From Geomonas oryzae (GTDB lineage Bacteria > Desulfobacterota > Desulfuromonadia > Geobacterales > Geobacteraceae), in assembly GCF_004117875.1 (NCBI RefSeq), contig NZ_RAHW01000004.1:434001-498000 (forward strand): a DNA stretch of 64,000 nt, read 5' to 3'. Made by a program: the position numbers and the translations under genes. The notes beneath the pieces are model-generated. The model was not told where the DNA came from, did no database searches, and was given only the letters and a program-made list of their open reading frames with translations. Positions within the stretch are counted from its first letter, which is position 1, and each line of letters opens with the position of its first letter. Below, in pieces: positions 48,462 to 57,310 of the stretch.

Positions 48462-49706
48462 ATGAGAATCTACGCCGCCGCACACCTGCTCCCCATTTCC
48501 TCCCCGCCCATTGCAGGCGGCGCCCTCGCCGTGGAGAACGGCCGCATCGTCGCGGTCGGCACCCTGAACGAACTCCGCGCGCAGTTTTCAGCGCCGGTAA
48601 CCGACCTGCACGAATCGGTTATCATGCCCGGCCTCGTGAACGCGCACACCCATCTTGAGCTCACCCACTTCCCCGCCTGGAAGGTGCGCAAGGACCTCGA
48701 CTACCTCCCGAAGCGCTACGTCGAATGGATCCAGCAGGTGGTGAAAATAAAGCGCGCCCTCGAACCGGGCGAAATCGAGCATTCCACGCAGGAAGGGATG
48801 CGCCTTTGCCTCGAGTCCGGCACCACCGCGGTCGGAGACATCCTTTCCGATTTCTCGTTGGTTCCCCTCTACCGCGACACGCCGCTTGCCGGCAGGCTCT
48901 TCCTCGAGGCGATCGGGCACGACCCGATCCTTTGCGACACGCTCGTCGCCCGGTTGGAAACGGCGCTGCAGGGGCTCGAGGGCGCGTTGCTCCCCGGCGT
49001 TTCCCCGCACACGCCCCACACCGTGTCCGGTCATCTCTTCGCGTGCCTCAATGCCCTAAGCGAAAAACTCGGCATCCCGAAGGCGGTGCACCTCTCGGAG
49101 ACCACCGAGGAAGTGGCGTTCATGCACGACACCACAGGAGCCTTCGCCGAAATCCTCTACCCGATGGCGCACTGGGAGCAGTACCTGCCGCACCCGATGC
49201 GCACCACATCGACCCGCTATCTGGACGGCCTCGGCGTCCTCGACGCTTCGACCATCGCCGTTCACGCCGTGCACGTGACACCAAACGACGTGGCGCTTCT
49301 CAAGGAGCGCGGCGTGAGCGTCGTCCTCTGCCCGCGCAGCAACGACCGCCTCTTCGTCGGCTGCGCTCCGCACAAGCTCCTGAAACAGTCCGGGCTCACC
49401 TTGGCCCTCGGCACCGACTCCCTCGCCAGCAACGACTCCCTCTCCATGTGGGACGAGATGCGTTACCTCCAGCAGGCGGCTCCGGGCGTCTTCGAGGCGA
49501 GGGACCTTTTAACCATGGCGACGTTGAACGGTGCGCGGGCGCTGCAGATAGAAGAAAGTGTCGGCTCGCTTGAGCCTGGCAAACGCGCCGATTTCCAGGT
49601 ATTGAGCTGCGGCTCCGGCTGCGACCTCTCCTCACTCGAAGCGGCGCTGGTCGAACGCGGGGAAGTGAAGCAGGTGTATCTGGCGGGTACTTCTTATTCG
49701 CAGTAG
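48462..49706 (+). CDS. Amidohydrolase, probable aminofutalosine/adenosine-type deaminase
   Basis: The product has 414 residues of the amidohydrolase superfamily. Metal ligands are in VNAHTHLELTH (His62, His64), AVHLSETTEEV, HAVHV, and GTDSLASNDSLSMW; the substrate loop is SPHTPHT. The N- and C-terminal beta parts form the composite sandwich domain (GSLEPGKRADFQVL). Proteins like this deaminate S-adenosylhomocysteine, methylthioadenosine or aminodeoxyfutalosine. Because Geobacter makes menaquinone by the futalosine route, an MqnX-like role is plausible, but no other mqn gene is nearby. It stands alone after the panD terminator and a repeat. Confidence 0.85.
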   Translation: MRIYAAAHLLPISSPPIAGGALAVENGRIVAVGTLNELRAQFSAPVTDLHESVIMPGLVNAHTHLELTHFPAWKVRKDLDYLPKRYVEWIQQVVKIKRALEPGEIEHSTQEGMRLCLESGTTAVGDILSDFSLVPLYRDTPLAGRLFLEAIGHDPILCDTLVARLETALQGLEGALLPGVSPHTPHTVSGHLFACLNALSEKLGIPKAVHLSETTEEVAFMHDTTGAFAEILYPMAHWEQYLPHPMRTTSTRYLDGLGVLDASTIAVHAVHVTPNDVALLKERGVSVVLCPRSNDRLFVGCAPHKLLKQSGLTLALGTDSLASNDSLSMWDEMRYLQQAAPGVFEARDLLTMATLNGARALQIEESVGSLEPGKRADFQVLSCGSGCDLSSLEAALVERGEVKQVYLAGTSYSQ

Positions 49707-49753
49707 CCTTTTGGCTTTTGTTCCTGTAGTCGGGGTGAGGGGAGGGGGCGTTC

Positions 49754-50839
49754 ATGCGGCGGATGGTGAGAGCGCAACGCTTGGCAGGACGGTATTTCGG
49801 CGGCTTGGTCGTCCTCGCGAGCCTACTCATCTCAGGTTGTGGCGGAGGCTCTTCCGGGGGCGCCGATGTCCCTCCCAGGGAGTGGGCCCAGGTAAGCTCC
49901 GTTTCCAGCTCCTCGACCGTAGCCGGCATCAGCGGTACCGCCTGGATTTCCGATTCCTATTACGCGAGCCATTGCGTCGGCTTTTCCTGCCTCACCGATG
50001 ACACGCGCACCGACGACTATCCCGGCGTCGACGTCACCTATATCAATCAGACCACCGGTGCAAGCGGCAACGCGACTAGTTACTACGGGCCGGGCACCGA
50101 CTGGACGCACAAGTGGTTCGCCGGAGTGCCGGTAGTCCCCGGAACCAACAACATCGTGATCTCCGCCTACGACCCCGGTGGCAAAGGGACCACCATCACG
50201 GTTCAGGTCGTGGCCCCGCAGCCCTTGACGGTGCAGTCGACGGCCCCTGCGTCGGCCGCTACGGGAGTGCTCTTGAACGCGAGCATATCCGCGCGGTTTA
50301 GCGACGAGATCAACCCTTCCACCACGTATTACATCGCGGTCAACGGCCCAGGTGGGGCGGTTGCCGGCACGAAGAGCGTGAGCGGTTCGACCGTGACCTT
50401 TACCCCCGATGCCAATCTTGCCTATAACACCACCTACACCGTCACCATCCCGACCACGCTGCGCGCCGTTTCCGGCTCCTCCTTGATCTCCGAATATACC
50501 TGGTCCTTCACCACGATGGACTTCCCACTTTTCCGCGTGGTCTCCACCTCTCCCGCGGCCGGAGCGACCGGAGTTTCCAGGTACACAAGCGTTTCCGCCG
50601 ACTTCAACGCCACGCTCGACTACTCGACCTTCGGCCCTGCGTCCTTTTACCTTAACAACGCGAGCGGTGAGCGGTGGGGGTACTATTACTCGGTGTTCGG
50701 CTCAGGCGGGTCCGTAACCGACAGCGTCCCGCTGCAGGCGAACACCACCTATACCGCCACCCTCACCACCGCCATAAGAGACAACGCCGGGAACTCGATG
50801 CCCTTCGACTACGTCTGGAGTTTCAAGACCGGCGAGTGA
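49754..50839 (+). CDS. Lipoprotein with two Ig-like (Big_5/SbsA) domains
   Basis: The product has 361 residues. A lipoprotein signal ends in LLISGC (Cys about 29), followed by a Gly/Ser linker. The first 150 residues of the mature part have a small Cys-pair domain (HCVGFSC). Two Big_5-type Ig domains follow, each with SP/TAPASAATGV at the start and an NTTYT-x-T-x-PTT/TTAIRD core, and ending in YTWSFTT or YVWSFKT. It is expected on the outer membrane surface or in the periplasm. Its ligand is unknown. It starts 47 bases after the amidohydrolase with a GGAGGGGG site. Confidence 0.8.
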   Translation: MRRMVRAQRLAGRYFGGLVVLASLLISGCGGGSSGGADVPPREWAQVSSVSSSSTVAGISGTAWISDSYYASHCVGFSCLTDDTRTDDYPGVDVTYINQTTGASGNATSYYGPGTDWTHKWFAGVPVVPGTNNIVISAYDPGGKGTTITVQVVAPQPLTVQSTAPASAATGVLLNASISARFSDEINPSTTYYIAVNGPGGAVAGTKSVSGSTVTFTPDANLAYNTTYTVTIPTTLRAVSGSSLISEYTWSFTTMDFPLFRVVSTSPAAGATGVSRYTSVSADFNATLDYSTFGPASFYLNNASGERWGYYYSVFGSGGSVTDSVPLQANTTYTATLTTAIRDNAGNSMPFDYVWSFKTGE

Positions 50840-50898
50840 GTGCCGCGATTCCCTTTGCGAAAGTTTTTCCGTGACGAGTGCCAAATGTTGTTGAATGC

Positions 50899-50940
50899 AA
50901 AAGGCCCCGACCTACGCATGACGCGCGGGCCGGAGCCTTG
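50899..50940 (-). terminator. Terminator-like hairpin shared with 52700-52740
   Basis: On the minus strand GGCTCCGGCC and GGTCGGGGCC arms surround CGCGCGTCATGCGTA and are followed by TTTT. It ends the minus-strand gene that stops at 51010. The core ACGCATGACGCG is repeated in the hairpin at 52700-52740. Confidence 0.6.
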
Positions 50941-51009
50941 GTGACTCAACTCGTACCACTTCGTATCCTGTTACAGGCAGGGGGCTCGATTTACCGGTAT
51001 GCCTCTCTC

Positions 51010-52035
51010 CTACAAACGCTTGTTCAGCGAGGCGAAGTACTTCTGCTGGTATCTTACCGCCCTGGGCCTATCTGGGTTGCGGTACAAAAGCTTGGGTTCC
51101 CTGGTTCCCTTCATCATCTTAAGAAGGGCCGACTCCCTTTCCGCCATCTCGTAGTTCACCGTTTCTTTCACATAGTCATCGATGCGCTTCTCCACCAGCT
51201 GTGAGCGCCATTCTCCCGGCCTCAACGCGTTCCTGTTCATGACGATTTGCCACTCGTCATAGTCCTTTATCCTCGCCTCGAGGTCGAGGGTGGGCTTCAT
51301 GGAAAGACTGAGCGATTTGACCAGGAACTGCTGCCTGGGCGGGGTGTTGGTCTTGTTCCCGTTCGCGGCCTCCCATATGGAAGTCCACAGCTCCGCCGTC
51401 TTGGTCACCAGCTGTTTATACCTGATCGAGTCCTTGCTGTACTTGTTGATCGTGTAGATCTGGCTCACGATATCCGACCGCTTCTGCTCCTTGTAGCCGT
51501 AAAACTCGATGACGTATTCGCTGTTCTCCTGCTTGATGAATTTCTGAAGCCTCTTCTCCATGTTTTTGCCGGTCTTGTCCCGCTGATCCAGGTTGGCCAC
51601 TTCGAAGAGGCTCTGCACCATGTCCGCGAGCTCGGAGACCATCCTGTCGTGGTCCTTGGCCTTGATCGCCGTCACCGCTCTGGAACATCTATTGTTGATG
51701 TTCTTCTCGGAGAAATAACCCGGCTGGATCATCAGTTTCCAGTAGTCGTGGCGCAGGACGAACCTGCTTTTGGAGATGAAGTCATCGTAGTGCGGCGAGA
51801 TCACATCCACCATTTCCGGTGGAAGCAGAAAAAGGACGTCGTCTGCGAATCTGTCGAAGATGTCCACCGGAAACTTCTCGTGGATGATCGCCCCGGTGTC
51901 CTGGTCCAGCTTTATTATGATGGGCTGGGCTGCATCGGTGGGGACCAACAGATCGTCATCTTTTGAGTCGGCAAAACTGTCGGCAGCGGTAAAGAGGCTC
52001 ACAAAAAGCAGGACTAATAGCAGGAGTCTTTTCAT
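51010..52035 (-). CDS. Secreted hypothetical protein
   Basis: The product has 341 residues with a signal peptide of about 22 residues (LLLLVLLFVSLFTAADSFA). The mature part is charged and mostly helical, with IDKLDQDTGAI-like start text (IIIKLDQDTGAIIHEKFP), FADDVLFLLPPEMVDVISPHYDDF, and a long helix-rich tail. His and Asp residues in SPHYDDF and RHDYWKL could bind metal, but I do not recognise a family. It is probably periplasmic. It is co-directional with the DUF4124 gene 12 bases upstream and likely in the same operon. Confidence 0.7.
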   Translation of the reverse strand: MKRLLLLVLLFVSLFTAADSFADSKDDDLLVPTDAAQPIIIKLDQDTGAIIHEKFPVDIFDRFADDVLFLLPPEMVDVISPHYDDFISKSRFVLRHDYWKLMIQPGYFSEKNINNRCSRAVTAIKAKDHDRMVSELADMVQSLFEVANLDQRDKTGKNMEKRLQKFIKQENSEYVIEFYGYKEQKRSDIVSQIYTINKYSKDSIRYKQLVTKTAELWTSIWEAANGNKTNTPPRQQFLVKSLSLSMKPTLDLEARIKDYDEWQIVMNRNALRPGEWRSQLVEKRIDDYVKETVNYEMAERESALLKMMKGTREPKLLYRNPDRPRAVRYQQKYFASLNKRL

Positions 52036-52047
52036 TTAACACCCTTC

Positions 52048-52491
52048 TTATCTATATCTCAAAGCGTTGTTCAGTTCTTCGTAGGTCTCGCCGTATGCGG
52101 CAGCGCTGTCGATGCCGAGTTCCTCGCTGCAGTCCACCACCGCGTACCGGTAGGCAACGTTGGACGCATACCCTTTCAGTCGATATTCCGCCCTTTTGTA
52201 CGCAACGCACTGGTCCAGCTCGGTGTACCTTGCCTTCCCTTTTATGTTGACGTTGTATCTGTTCTTCAGAGGGTTTTCTGCCGGATCCTGTTTGTCCTTG
52301 TCCTGGACGGGCGTCAGATCCTTGGTTTCGACGACCCTCACGCGCTTTGCTCCCTTGGGGATCGTCTTTTTATCGTTCGTGTAGTGTATGCCGTCCTTGT
52401 CTTCCCACGAGTAGTAGTTCTCCGCTGAAAGGGAAGGGCTCGCCACGGCAAGTAACAGCACCAGAGCTATCAGAAGTCTCAGCGTTTCCAT
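52048..52491 (-). CDS. DUF4124 domain protein, secreted
   Basis: The product has 147 residues with a 22-residue signal peptide. The DUF4124 domain is at its N-terminus: YYSWEDKDGIHYTNDKKTIP. The remainder has two Cys (QCVAYKRAEYRLKG, YAVVDCSEEL), which may form a disulfide in the periplasm. DUF4124 proteins are small beta-rich envelope proteins of unknown role. It precedes the 51010-52035 gene with a 12-base gap. No ribosome site better than a weak AAGG is seen. Confidence 0.75.
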   Translation of the reverse strand: METLRLLIALVLLLAVASPSLSAENYYSWEDKDGIHYTNDKKTIPKGAKRVRVVETKDLTPVQDKDKQDPAENPLKNRYNVNIKGKARYTELDQCVAYKRAEYRLKGYASNVAYRYAVVDCSEELGIDSAAAYGETYEELNNALRYR

Positions 52492-52699
52492 AAGGCAGTA
52501 CCTTTTAGCTTCCGCACTGTGTGAACTGGAACGAAATCAGTCTCAGAGAACGTGAATACATATATCTTAATTTATAAAAATTTGCCAGCAAATAATTAAA
52601 CGGGATCAATGTCTTGTGGGAAATCCGGGAGATAGGAATGGTAGTTCTTCAATGAGTGCAGGAGGTAAGGCTGGTTCAGCTGGACGACCTTGAAACGCG

Positions 52700-52740
52700 A
52701 AAGGCTCCGACCGACGCATGACGCGCCAACCGGAGCCTTG
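52700..52740 (-). terminator. Terminator-like hairpin after the Ala/Lys-rich gene
   Basis: On the minus strand GGCTCCGG...TCGGAGCC pairs around a loop containing CGCGTCATGCGTCG, followed by TTTC. It is homologous to 50899-50940, as if one terminator had been duplicated behind two genes. Confidence 0.6.
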
Positions 52741-52765
52741 GTGATCCCACTCTATTCAACTTTTG

Positions 52766-53227
52766 TTACTTGGCTGCAGGCACCGTAGAGGTTTTGATGG
52801 CATCGACATCAGCCTTGGCCTTTTCCTTGACGGCCTTTGCATCAGCTTTCGCTTTGGCTTTTGCCTCTTTTGCTTCCTTAGCCTTGGCTTCCTTGGTTTC
52901 CTTGGCTTTTGCCGCCGCATCGGCCTTTGCTTTCGCCTTGGCCTCTTTGGCCTCCTTGGCCTTGGCGGCCGCATCGGCCTTCGCTTTTGCCTTGGCCTCT
53001 TTTGCTTCCTTGGCCTTGGCGGCAGCATCGGCCTTTGCCTGCGCCTTGGCTGCCTTTGCGTCATTTACTTTCGCCGCGGCGGCATCCGCACCTTTTTGAA
53101 CGTCGCCGGCGGCGGTGGTTACCGCGGCGGGGACATAAGACGGGGTGGCAGCGTCAGCAGCAAACACGACAGCGGCAAAGGAGATGGCAGCCAGGCCGGC
53201 AACCAATGCGGACAGAACTTTCTTCAT
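52766..53227 (-). CDS. Secreted Ala/Lys-rich repeat protein
   Basis: The product has 153 residues, starting after GGAGG. The signal peptide (about 23 residues) ends AAVVFA. The mature protein has three to four copies of an 18-residue unit AKAKADAAAKAKEAKEAK, then KAKADVDAIKTSTVPAAK. The composition predicts a single long alpha helix or coiled coil, as in TolA domain II or lipoprotein-like spacers. It may span part of the periplasm or bind DNA or polyphosphate electrostatically. The repeats are nearly identical at the DNA level, which suggests recent expansion or copy-number change. Confidence 0.75.
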   Translation of the reverse strand: MKKVLSALVAGLAAISFAAVVFAADAATPSYVPAAVTTAAGDVQKGADAAAAKVNDAKAAKAQAKADAAAKAKEAKEAKAKAKADAAAKAKEAKEAKAKAKADAAAKAKETKEAKAKEAKEAKAKAKADAKAVKEKAKADVDAIKTSTVPAAK

Positions 53228-53410
53228 GTGTAATACCTCCGGATTTTTTGGGATGACATCACAATGCCGGGCCGGAACGCATCTTCTGTCAGAGAGTGGG
53301 ATCAGCCTTGGCGCGAAGAAGATACTTGAGGAAGTTTACCTGTGGCGGGCACATCGTGATGTTATTGAGGTATACCCATTTCACTCTCAAGTCAATAGGG
53401 CGGGGTGACT

Positions 53411-53767
53411 TCAAGGGACGGTCCACTCGAAACTCTGCATCCAGTTCATCCCTCCGTCACCGCCGTCGGACCCGTTGTACTTGTAGGTGAACTTGAGCTT
53501 CGTGCCTTGTTCCAGGGGGAGCGGAAGCTTCACGGAAAAAGGAAAGGTTTCATCCTGTTTGACCTGGCGCGGGATGACGAAGCACGCCTTGCGTGTCCCG
53601 GCCTTCCCCGCCGCGTCGACCACCGTGATCCAGATCTCGATCCCCTCCATGAAAGCGTAGCGGATGTTCTTCCCCACCCCCTCCACGGCCGATGCACCGG
53701 CCTCATGCTTGATTGCCCAGGCAAGGTTCATGTCGAACTGCGCATAACGATAGGGTAGGTCGTTCAT
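53411..53767 (-). CDS. Hypothetical protein
   Basis: I start at the ATG at 53767, which has AAAGGTGA five bases upstream, giving 118 residues. An ATG at 53791 overlaps the stop of the upstream gene and is an alternative. No signal peptide is present in either form. Text such as AQFDMNLAWAIKHEAG, EIWITVVDAAGKAG, FPFSVKLPLPLEQGTKL and a final SFEWTVP suggests a beta sandwich. I do not recognise the family. It is co-directional with and 20 bases or fewer from the lipoprotein gene, so they form an operon. Confidence 0.6.
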   Translation of the reverse strand: MNDLPYRYAQFDMNLAWAIKHEAGASAVEGVGKNIRYAFMEGIEIWITVVDAAGKAGTRKACFVIPRQVKQDETFPFSVKLPLPLEQGTKLKFTYKYNGSDGGDGGMNWMQSFEWTVP

Positions 53768-53787
53768 ACGTTCACCTTTTACATCGA

Positions 53788-54381
53788 TCATGGGAATGCT
53801 TCCCAGGTCGTCTTGAATATCTTTCGGTATTGCAGCGGCGCAATCCTGCATCCGTCCAAAAGGCTGTCGAAATTGAGGGTAAAACCGTCGATGTTATTCA
53901 GGTCGAACCTGAACCTGGCTCTTACAAAGAGATATTTGGAGCCCTTCTCATCAGTCGTGACATCTATCGGTTTGAAGGTGCCGGTATTCGTCCTGATGTT
54001 GAGGCTTATGTCCTTTGCACCGAGAACCTTTGCTTTTGCCGTTTCTTTAGGGTAAAGCCACAGCCAAATGGAAAACCCTTCGTGCAGCTTGTCGTTGCCG
54101 CCGAGGTTGAAAATGGGGAAGATGGGCAGGAAAAGCGGTCCGACGGAATAGGTGTAGTCATAAATGATTTCGGACAAGGCTTCGACGGTTACTGCCTCGC
54201 ATTTGTAGGCATAAGCGGGAGGTGTGTTTCGGGAAGCGCTGCTGTTGCTCTTTGTCCATTTGTCCCCATCACTCGGAGCGAGGTACCCCCATTTCATCAG
54301 AGCGGAACAACCAGTGCAGGTGAAAAGGAAGATCGCCAAAAACATGGCTCCGATACTCTTTCGAAGCATGCCGTCGCCCAT
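53788..54381 (-). CDS. Lipoprotein of unknown function
   Basis: The product has 197 residues from the ATG at 54381, preceded by GGAGGTGATCT. A lipoprotein signal with lipobox TCTGC is at about residues 21-25. The mature part has an extended hydrophobic stretch (VGPLFLPIFPIFNLGG) and beta-rich text (GFSIWLWLYPKETAKAK, ARFRFDLNNIDGFTLNF). It is probably attached to the inner leaflet of the outer membrane. It heads a two-gene operon with 53411-53767. The gap 54382-54642 upstream shows no gene and no clear promoter. Confidence 0.7.
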   Translation of the reverse strand: MGDGMLRKSIGAMFLAIFLFTCTGCSALMKWGYLAPSDGDKWTKSNSSASRNTPPAYAYKCEAVTVEALSEIIYDYTYSVGPLFLPIFPIFNLGGNDKLHEGFSIWLWLYPKETAKAKVLGAKDISLNIRTNTGTFKPIDVTTDEKGSKYLFVRARFRFDLNNIDGFTLNFDSLLDGCRIAPLQYRKIFKTTWEAFP

Positions 54382-54642
54382 AGATCACCTCCGCCGCATG
54401 GTCTCAAATCTAAGGAACGTCCCCCGACTCCATTGATTGTATCCTTATGCTGCTCTTTGGCAAAAAGGATAAGGTGGAGCATCGAGTCAGCCGATCGACT
54501 GACCTCAACATTAACAACAAACAAAAAACTTTTGTTGGATACCGATGTGGGTTATATTGCCCTAATTCAAATCCGTCAAGTAATTATGACAGGATGACTG
54601 TAACGCCGGGCATCAGTACGGCTGGTCTGCAGTCAGCGTTAA

Positions 54643-55269
54643 CTACCGCAACAGCAGAACCGCCCCCAGAAGAAGCAGCGCCCCTCCCGAGCACTTCTCG
54701 ATCCAGTGCGTATGTCGGTCGAGACGACATCTCACCTTTTCGCTTCCCGCCAGTCGTGCTATCGACAGATCCCAAAAGAAGACGGCGAGAACCATCCATA
54801 AGCCGTAGCAGGCCTGGATCGGCTGCGGCGTGTCGCGGCTTACGATCACGGTGAAGAGGCTGAGATAGAAGACGGCATTTTTCGGGTTGAGGATGGCCGA
54901 GAGAAAGCCGGCTGCGAATTGCCTGCGCCCGCAGGTGCCGCGCGATTCCGCCTCAGCTTCAAGCGGTGAGCGGACCGGGCGCCGCGGCGCCTTCAGCAGC
55001 ATCACTCCAAGATAAACCAGATACAGGGCTCCGGCCGTTCTTATGGCCGTGAAGAGCAGCGGGGTTTCTTTGATGAACGCGAACCCGGTAAGGGCAAGGA
55101 GGATGTAGGCGCCGTTTGCCGCTGCTATCCCGGCACAAAGCCCCGCAGCCCGCGAAGCCCCCTCCCGGACGGAAGTTCCCACGATGAGGAAGAAGTCGGG
55201 CCCCGGACTGATCAGGGCCAGGAAGTGCGCCGTAGCGAGCGCTGCGAATTCGACAAGGTATTTGGACAT
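54643..55269 (-). CDS. LysE/RhtB-family amino acid exporter
   Basis: The product has 208 residues and six predicted membrane helices. The family start AHFLALISPGPDFFLIVGTSVREG is clear, along with FAAGFLSAILNPKNAVFYL. Homologues export lysine, homoserine, threonine or related compounds. The substrate here cannot be set. It is encoded next to an AraC-type regulator on the same strand, 67 bases downstream of it, a frequent pairing for amino-acid export control. Confidence 0.88.
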   Translation of the reverse strand: MSKYLVEFAALATAHFLALISPGPDFFLIVGTSVREGASRAAGLCAGIAAANGAYILLALTGFAFIKETPLLFTAIRTAGALYLVYLGVMLLKAPRRPVRSPLEAEAESRGTCGRRQFAAGFLSAILNPKNAVFYLSLFTVIVSRDTPQPIQACYGLWMVLAVFFWDLSIARLAGSEKVRCRLDRHTHWIEKCSGGALLLLGAVLLLR

Positions 55270-55336
55270 GCGGCCTCCCGAGCTTTTCAGGGGAGGTTAG
55301 CGCGTTTCGGGCGGAGAAATATTGTGCGAAATTGAC

Positions 55337-56155
55337 TTATTTGCCGGATCTGAGCCGGTATTGGCGGGGTGTAGCGGCGACGATGCGCCGGAAGGTCTTG
55401 TGGAAGTGGCTTTGATCGGCGAATCCCGTCTCCGCCGCGACGCCGGCGGGCGCCATCCCCTCGAGCAGCAGCCGCTTCGCCCTTTCGATGCGGGCGTTCA
55501 GCATGAAGGCATGAGGCGGGAGTCCGACCGCCTGTTTGAAGGTGCGCAGCAGGTGATACGGGTTGCAGCGAAAGACGACCGCAAGCTCCTGCAGCGTGAT
55601 ATTCAGATCCGCCCGCTGCTCCAGGTACTCCTTTACCTCACGAACGATCCCGTCCCGCACCTTAACCTGAGCCGGGAGTTTCAGGTCGCAGGTGCCGGCA
55701 AAGAGTTCGCTCGCAAATTGCGCAGCACTCTCCGTCTTTTCCAAGGGTAGGGCGTCGCCTGCCAGGATTTCCGTGAGTTCGAGGAAGGAGTCGTAGAGGG
55801 TGCGGCTGTCAACGAGAAAATCGGCGGGTGGGATGAAGTGCTCCTGCCTGCCGAAGAGCGCCTCCTGGATCGAGCGGCACCACGTCGCATCGAAAAAGGC
55901 CATGAGGTAGGAACGGGCGCTTCCTTCCGAAGGGTTGCAACTGTGCACCGTTTCGGGAGGGATGACCGCCAGAAGGCCGGGGGACAAGACGCAGGTCGAG
56001 TTCCTCACCGTCATCACGGCCTTTCCCTCCGTGACGGCGCCTACGCAGAACTCGCGGTGACAGTGCGCCTTGTAGCTTTCCGCGCTCCGGCTGGTGTACC
56101 TCACCTCGACGATCGGCACGCTCGCGTCGTTCCAGAAAGTATGTGAGGCTTTCAT
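55337..56155 (-). CDS. AraC-family regulator with cupin sensor
   Basis: The product has 272 residues. An N-terminal cupin (HCHREFCVGAVTEGKAVM, IPPETVHSC) likely binds a small effector. The C-terminal pair of helix-turn-helices carries LQELAVVFRCNPYHLLRTFK and AAETGFADQSHFHKTFRRIV, ending in TPRQYR. It is the probable regulator of the LysE-like exporter gene downstream. The ATG lacks a strong ribosome site. Confidence 0.9.
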   Translation of the reverse strand: MKASHTFWNDASVPIVEVRYTSRSAESYKAHCHREFCVGAVTEGKAVMTVRNSTCVLSPGLLAVIPPETVHSCNPSEGSARSYLMAFFDATWCRSIQEALFGRQEHFIPPADFLVDSRTLYDSFLELTEILAGDALPLEKTESAAQFASELFAGTCDLKLPAQVKVRDGIVREVKEYLEQRADLNITLQELAVVFRCNPYHLLRTFKQAVGLPPHAFMLNARIERAKRLLLEGMAPAGVAAETGFADQSHFHKTFRRIVAATPRQYRLRSGK

Positions 56156-56192
56156 CTATAGCGTCTCTCCGTCATCGCAAAAGGAAGACGCT

Positions 56193-56678
56193 CTACAGCT
56201 GCAAGGCTGCTTCGACGTCCTTTTCCAGGCTTTCCGGTGTGGTCGTGGGTGCGTAGCGCTCCAAAACCCTGCCTTGTCGGTCGACAAGGAACTTGGTGAA
56301 ATTCCACTTTATGCCCTCGCTCCCGAGCACCCCTTTTGCAGCTGTCTTCAGGTACTGAAAAAGCGGAGCAGCGTCAGGGCCGTTGACATCGATCTTGGCG
56401 AAAAGGGGGAAGGTGACGTCATAGGTCAGCGAGCAGAAGTTTTGTATCTCCGTAGCATCGCCCGGCTCCTGTGCGCCGAATTGGTTGCAGGGGAACCCGA
56501 GCACGACGAACCCTTGTGAGGCGTATTTCCGGTACAGAGCCTCAAGCCCCTTGTACTGGGGCGTAAAGCCGCATTTGCTGGCCGTGTTGACGATGAGCAT
56601 GACCTCTCCTTCGTATTCGACCAGAGTCTTGGTCTCTCCGCCGGATGTCAGCACCGGTATGTCATATATGCTCGTCAT
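56193..56678 (-). CDS. Glutathione peroxidase family protein (Cys type)
   Basis: The product has 161 residues. The catalytic segment is VNTASKCGFTPQY with Cys36 in place of selenocysteine. The second active-site region FPCNQFGAQEPG supplies Gln, and KWNFTKFLVDRQG supplies Trp and Asn. Such Cys-type enzymes usually take electrons from thioredoxin. It contrasts with the selenocysteine peroxiredoxin at 41539. The ribosome binding site is AAGGAGC. The gene sits between the AraC gene and the large tandem repeat array. Confidence 0.93.
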   Translation of the reverse strand: MTSIYDIPVLTSGGETKTLVEYEGEVMLIVNTASKCGFTPQYKGLEALYRKYASQGFVVLGFPCNQFGAQEPGDATEIQNFCSLTYDVTFPLFAKIDVNGPDAAPLFQYLKTAAKGVLGSEGIKWNFTKFLVDRQGRVLERYAPTTTPESLEKDVEAALQL

Positions 56679-56816
56679 TGTGGCGCTCCTTGCTCAAAAC
56701 TATCAGATTGCTAATCCGCGAGCAACCACTAACCCGACGCCACGACCATCGGCGGCGGCTTGAAGACCTTGGGGCATCCAGGTCATGTGTCGCCCGTGCG
56801 GTGCGGGCAGGCTTTG

Positions 56817-57310
56817 TTTTCGTCAGGCGGCGTCGGTTAATTTTCCGTTTCTGGATTTCAATCGGCGCTTCCGAGTTTTGAAACCTGTCTTGCACGAGTT
56901 GAAATTTGATTTTCGAATTTCAAACGCGGGTCGGTGCGTTTGTTTTCATCTTCCCGCGGTTCAAATTTTCTTTTTGGATTTCAAACGTCGCTTCACGAGT
57001 TTCAAATCGCCTACGCGTGATTTGAAATCGTCTTTGCGAAAATTTCGCGCGACTTCCCGCGTTTGATTTCATTTTGTCGCGCGAGATTTTTTCTTTTCGA
57101 ATTTCAAATCGCCCTTCCGCGTTTTGAATTCATCTTAGTGTGATTTAAACGCGCCTTCCCGAAATTTAAACTCCGGTCGGCGCGTTTGTTTTCATTTCTC
57201 TGCGGTTCAATTTTTGTTTTTGAAATTCAAACGTCTCTTCCGTCGTTTGAACTCCTCTTCGCTGTGTTTGAAATTGTTTTTCGGAATTTAAACACGCGCT
57301 TTCGGTGTTT
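56817..57310. repeat. Four-copy degenerate tandem repeat, period about 123 bases
   Basis: The 836-base gap 56679-57514 is mostly this array. Copies begin near 56817, 56940, 57061 and 57184, each with the sequence type GTTTGTTTTCAT, then a Pyr-rich stretch, then GAATTTCAAACG, then GTTTGAAAT. The unit length is 41 codons, and in one plus-strand frame copies 1 and 2 translate to aligned peptides (FLDFNRRFRVLK and FLDFKRRFTSFK); stops break copies 3 and 4. The array is AT-richer than its surroundings and full of TTTGAAAT/ATTTCAAA inversions. 57330-57514 shows nothing else. Confidence 0.75.

Noticed and set aside
52756-53256. Long ORFs on both strands overlapping the Ala/Lys-rich gene
   Set aside because: They arise from the repeat sequence read in other frames; only the minus-strand frame with signal peptide and GGAGG site is convincing.
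56817-57310. CRISPR array
   Set aside because: The period is about 123 bases with no short conserved repeat and no unique spacers.
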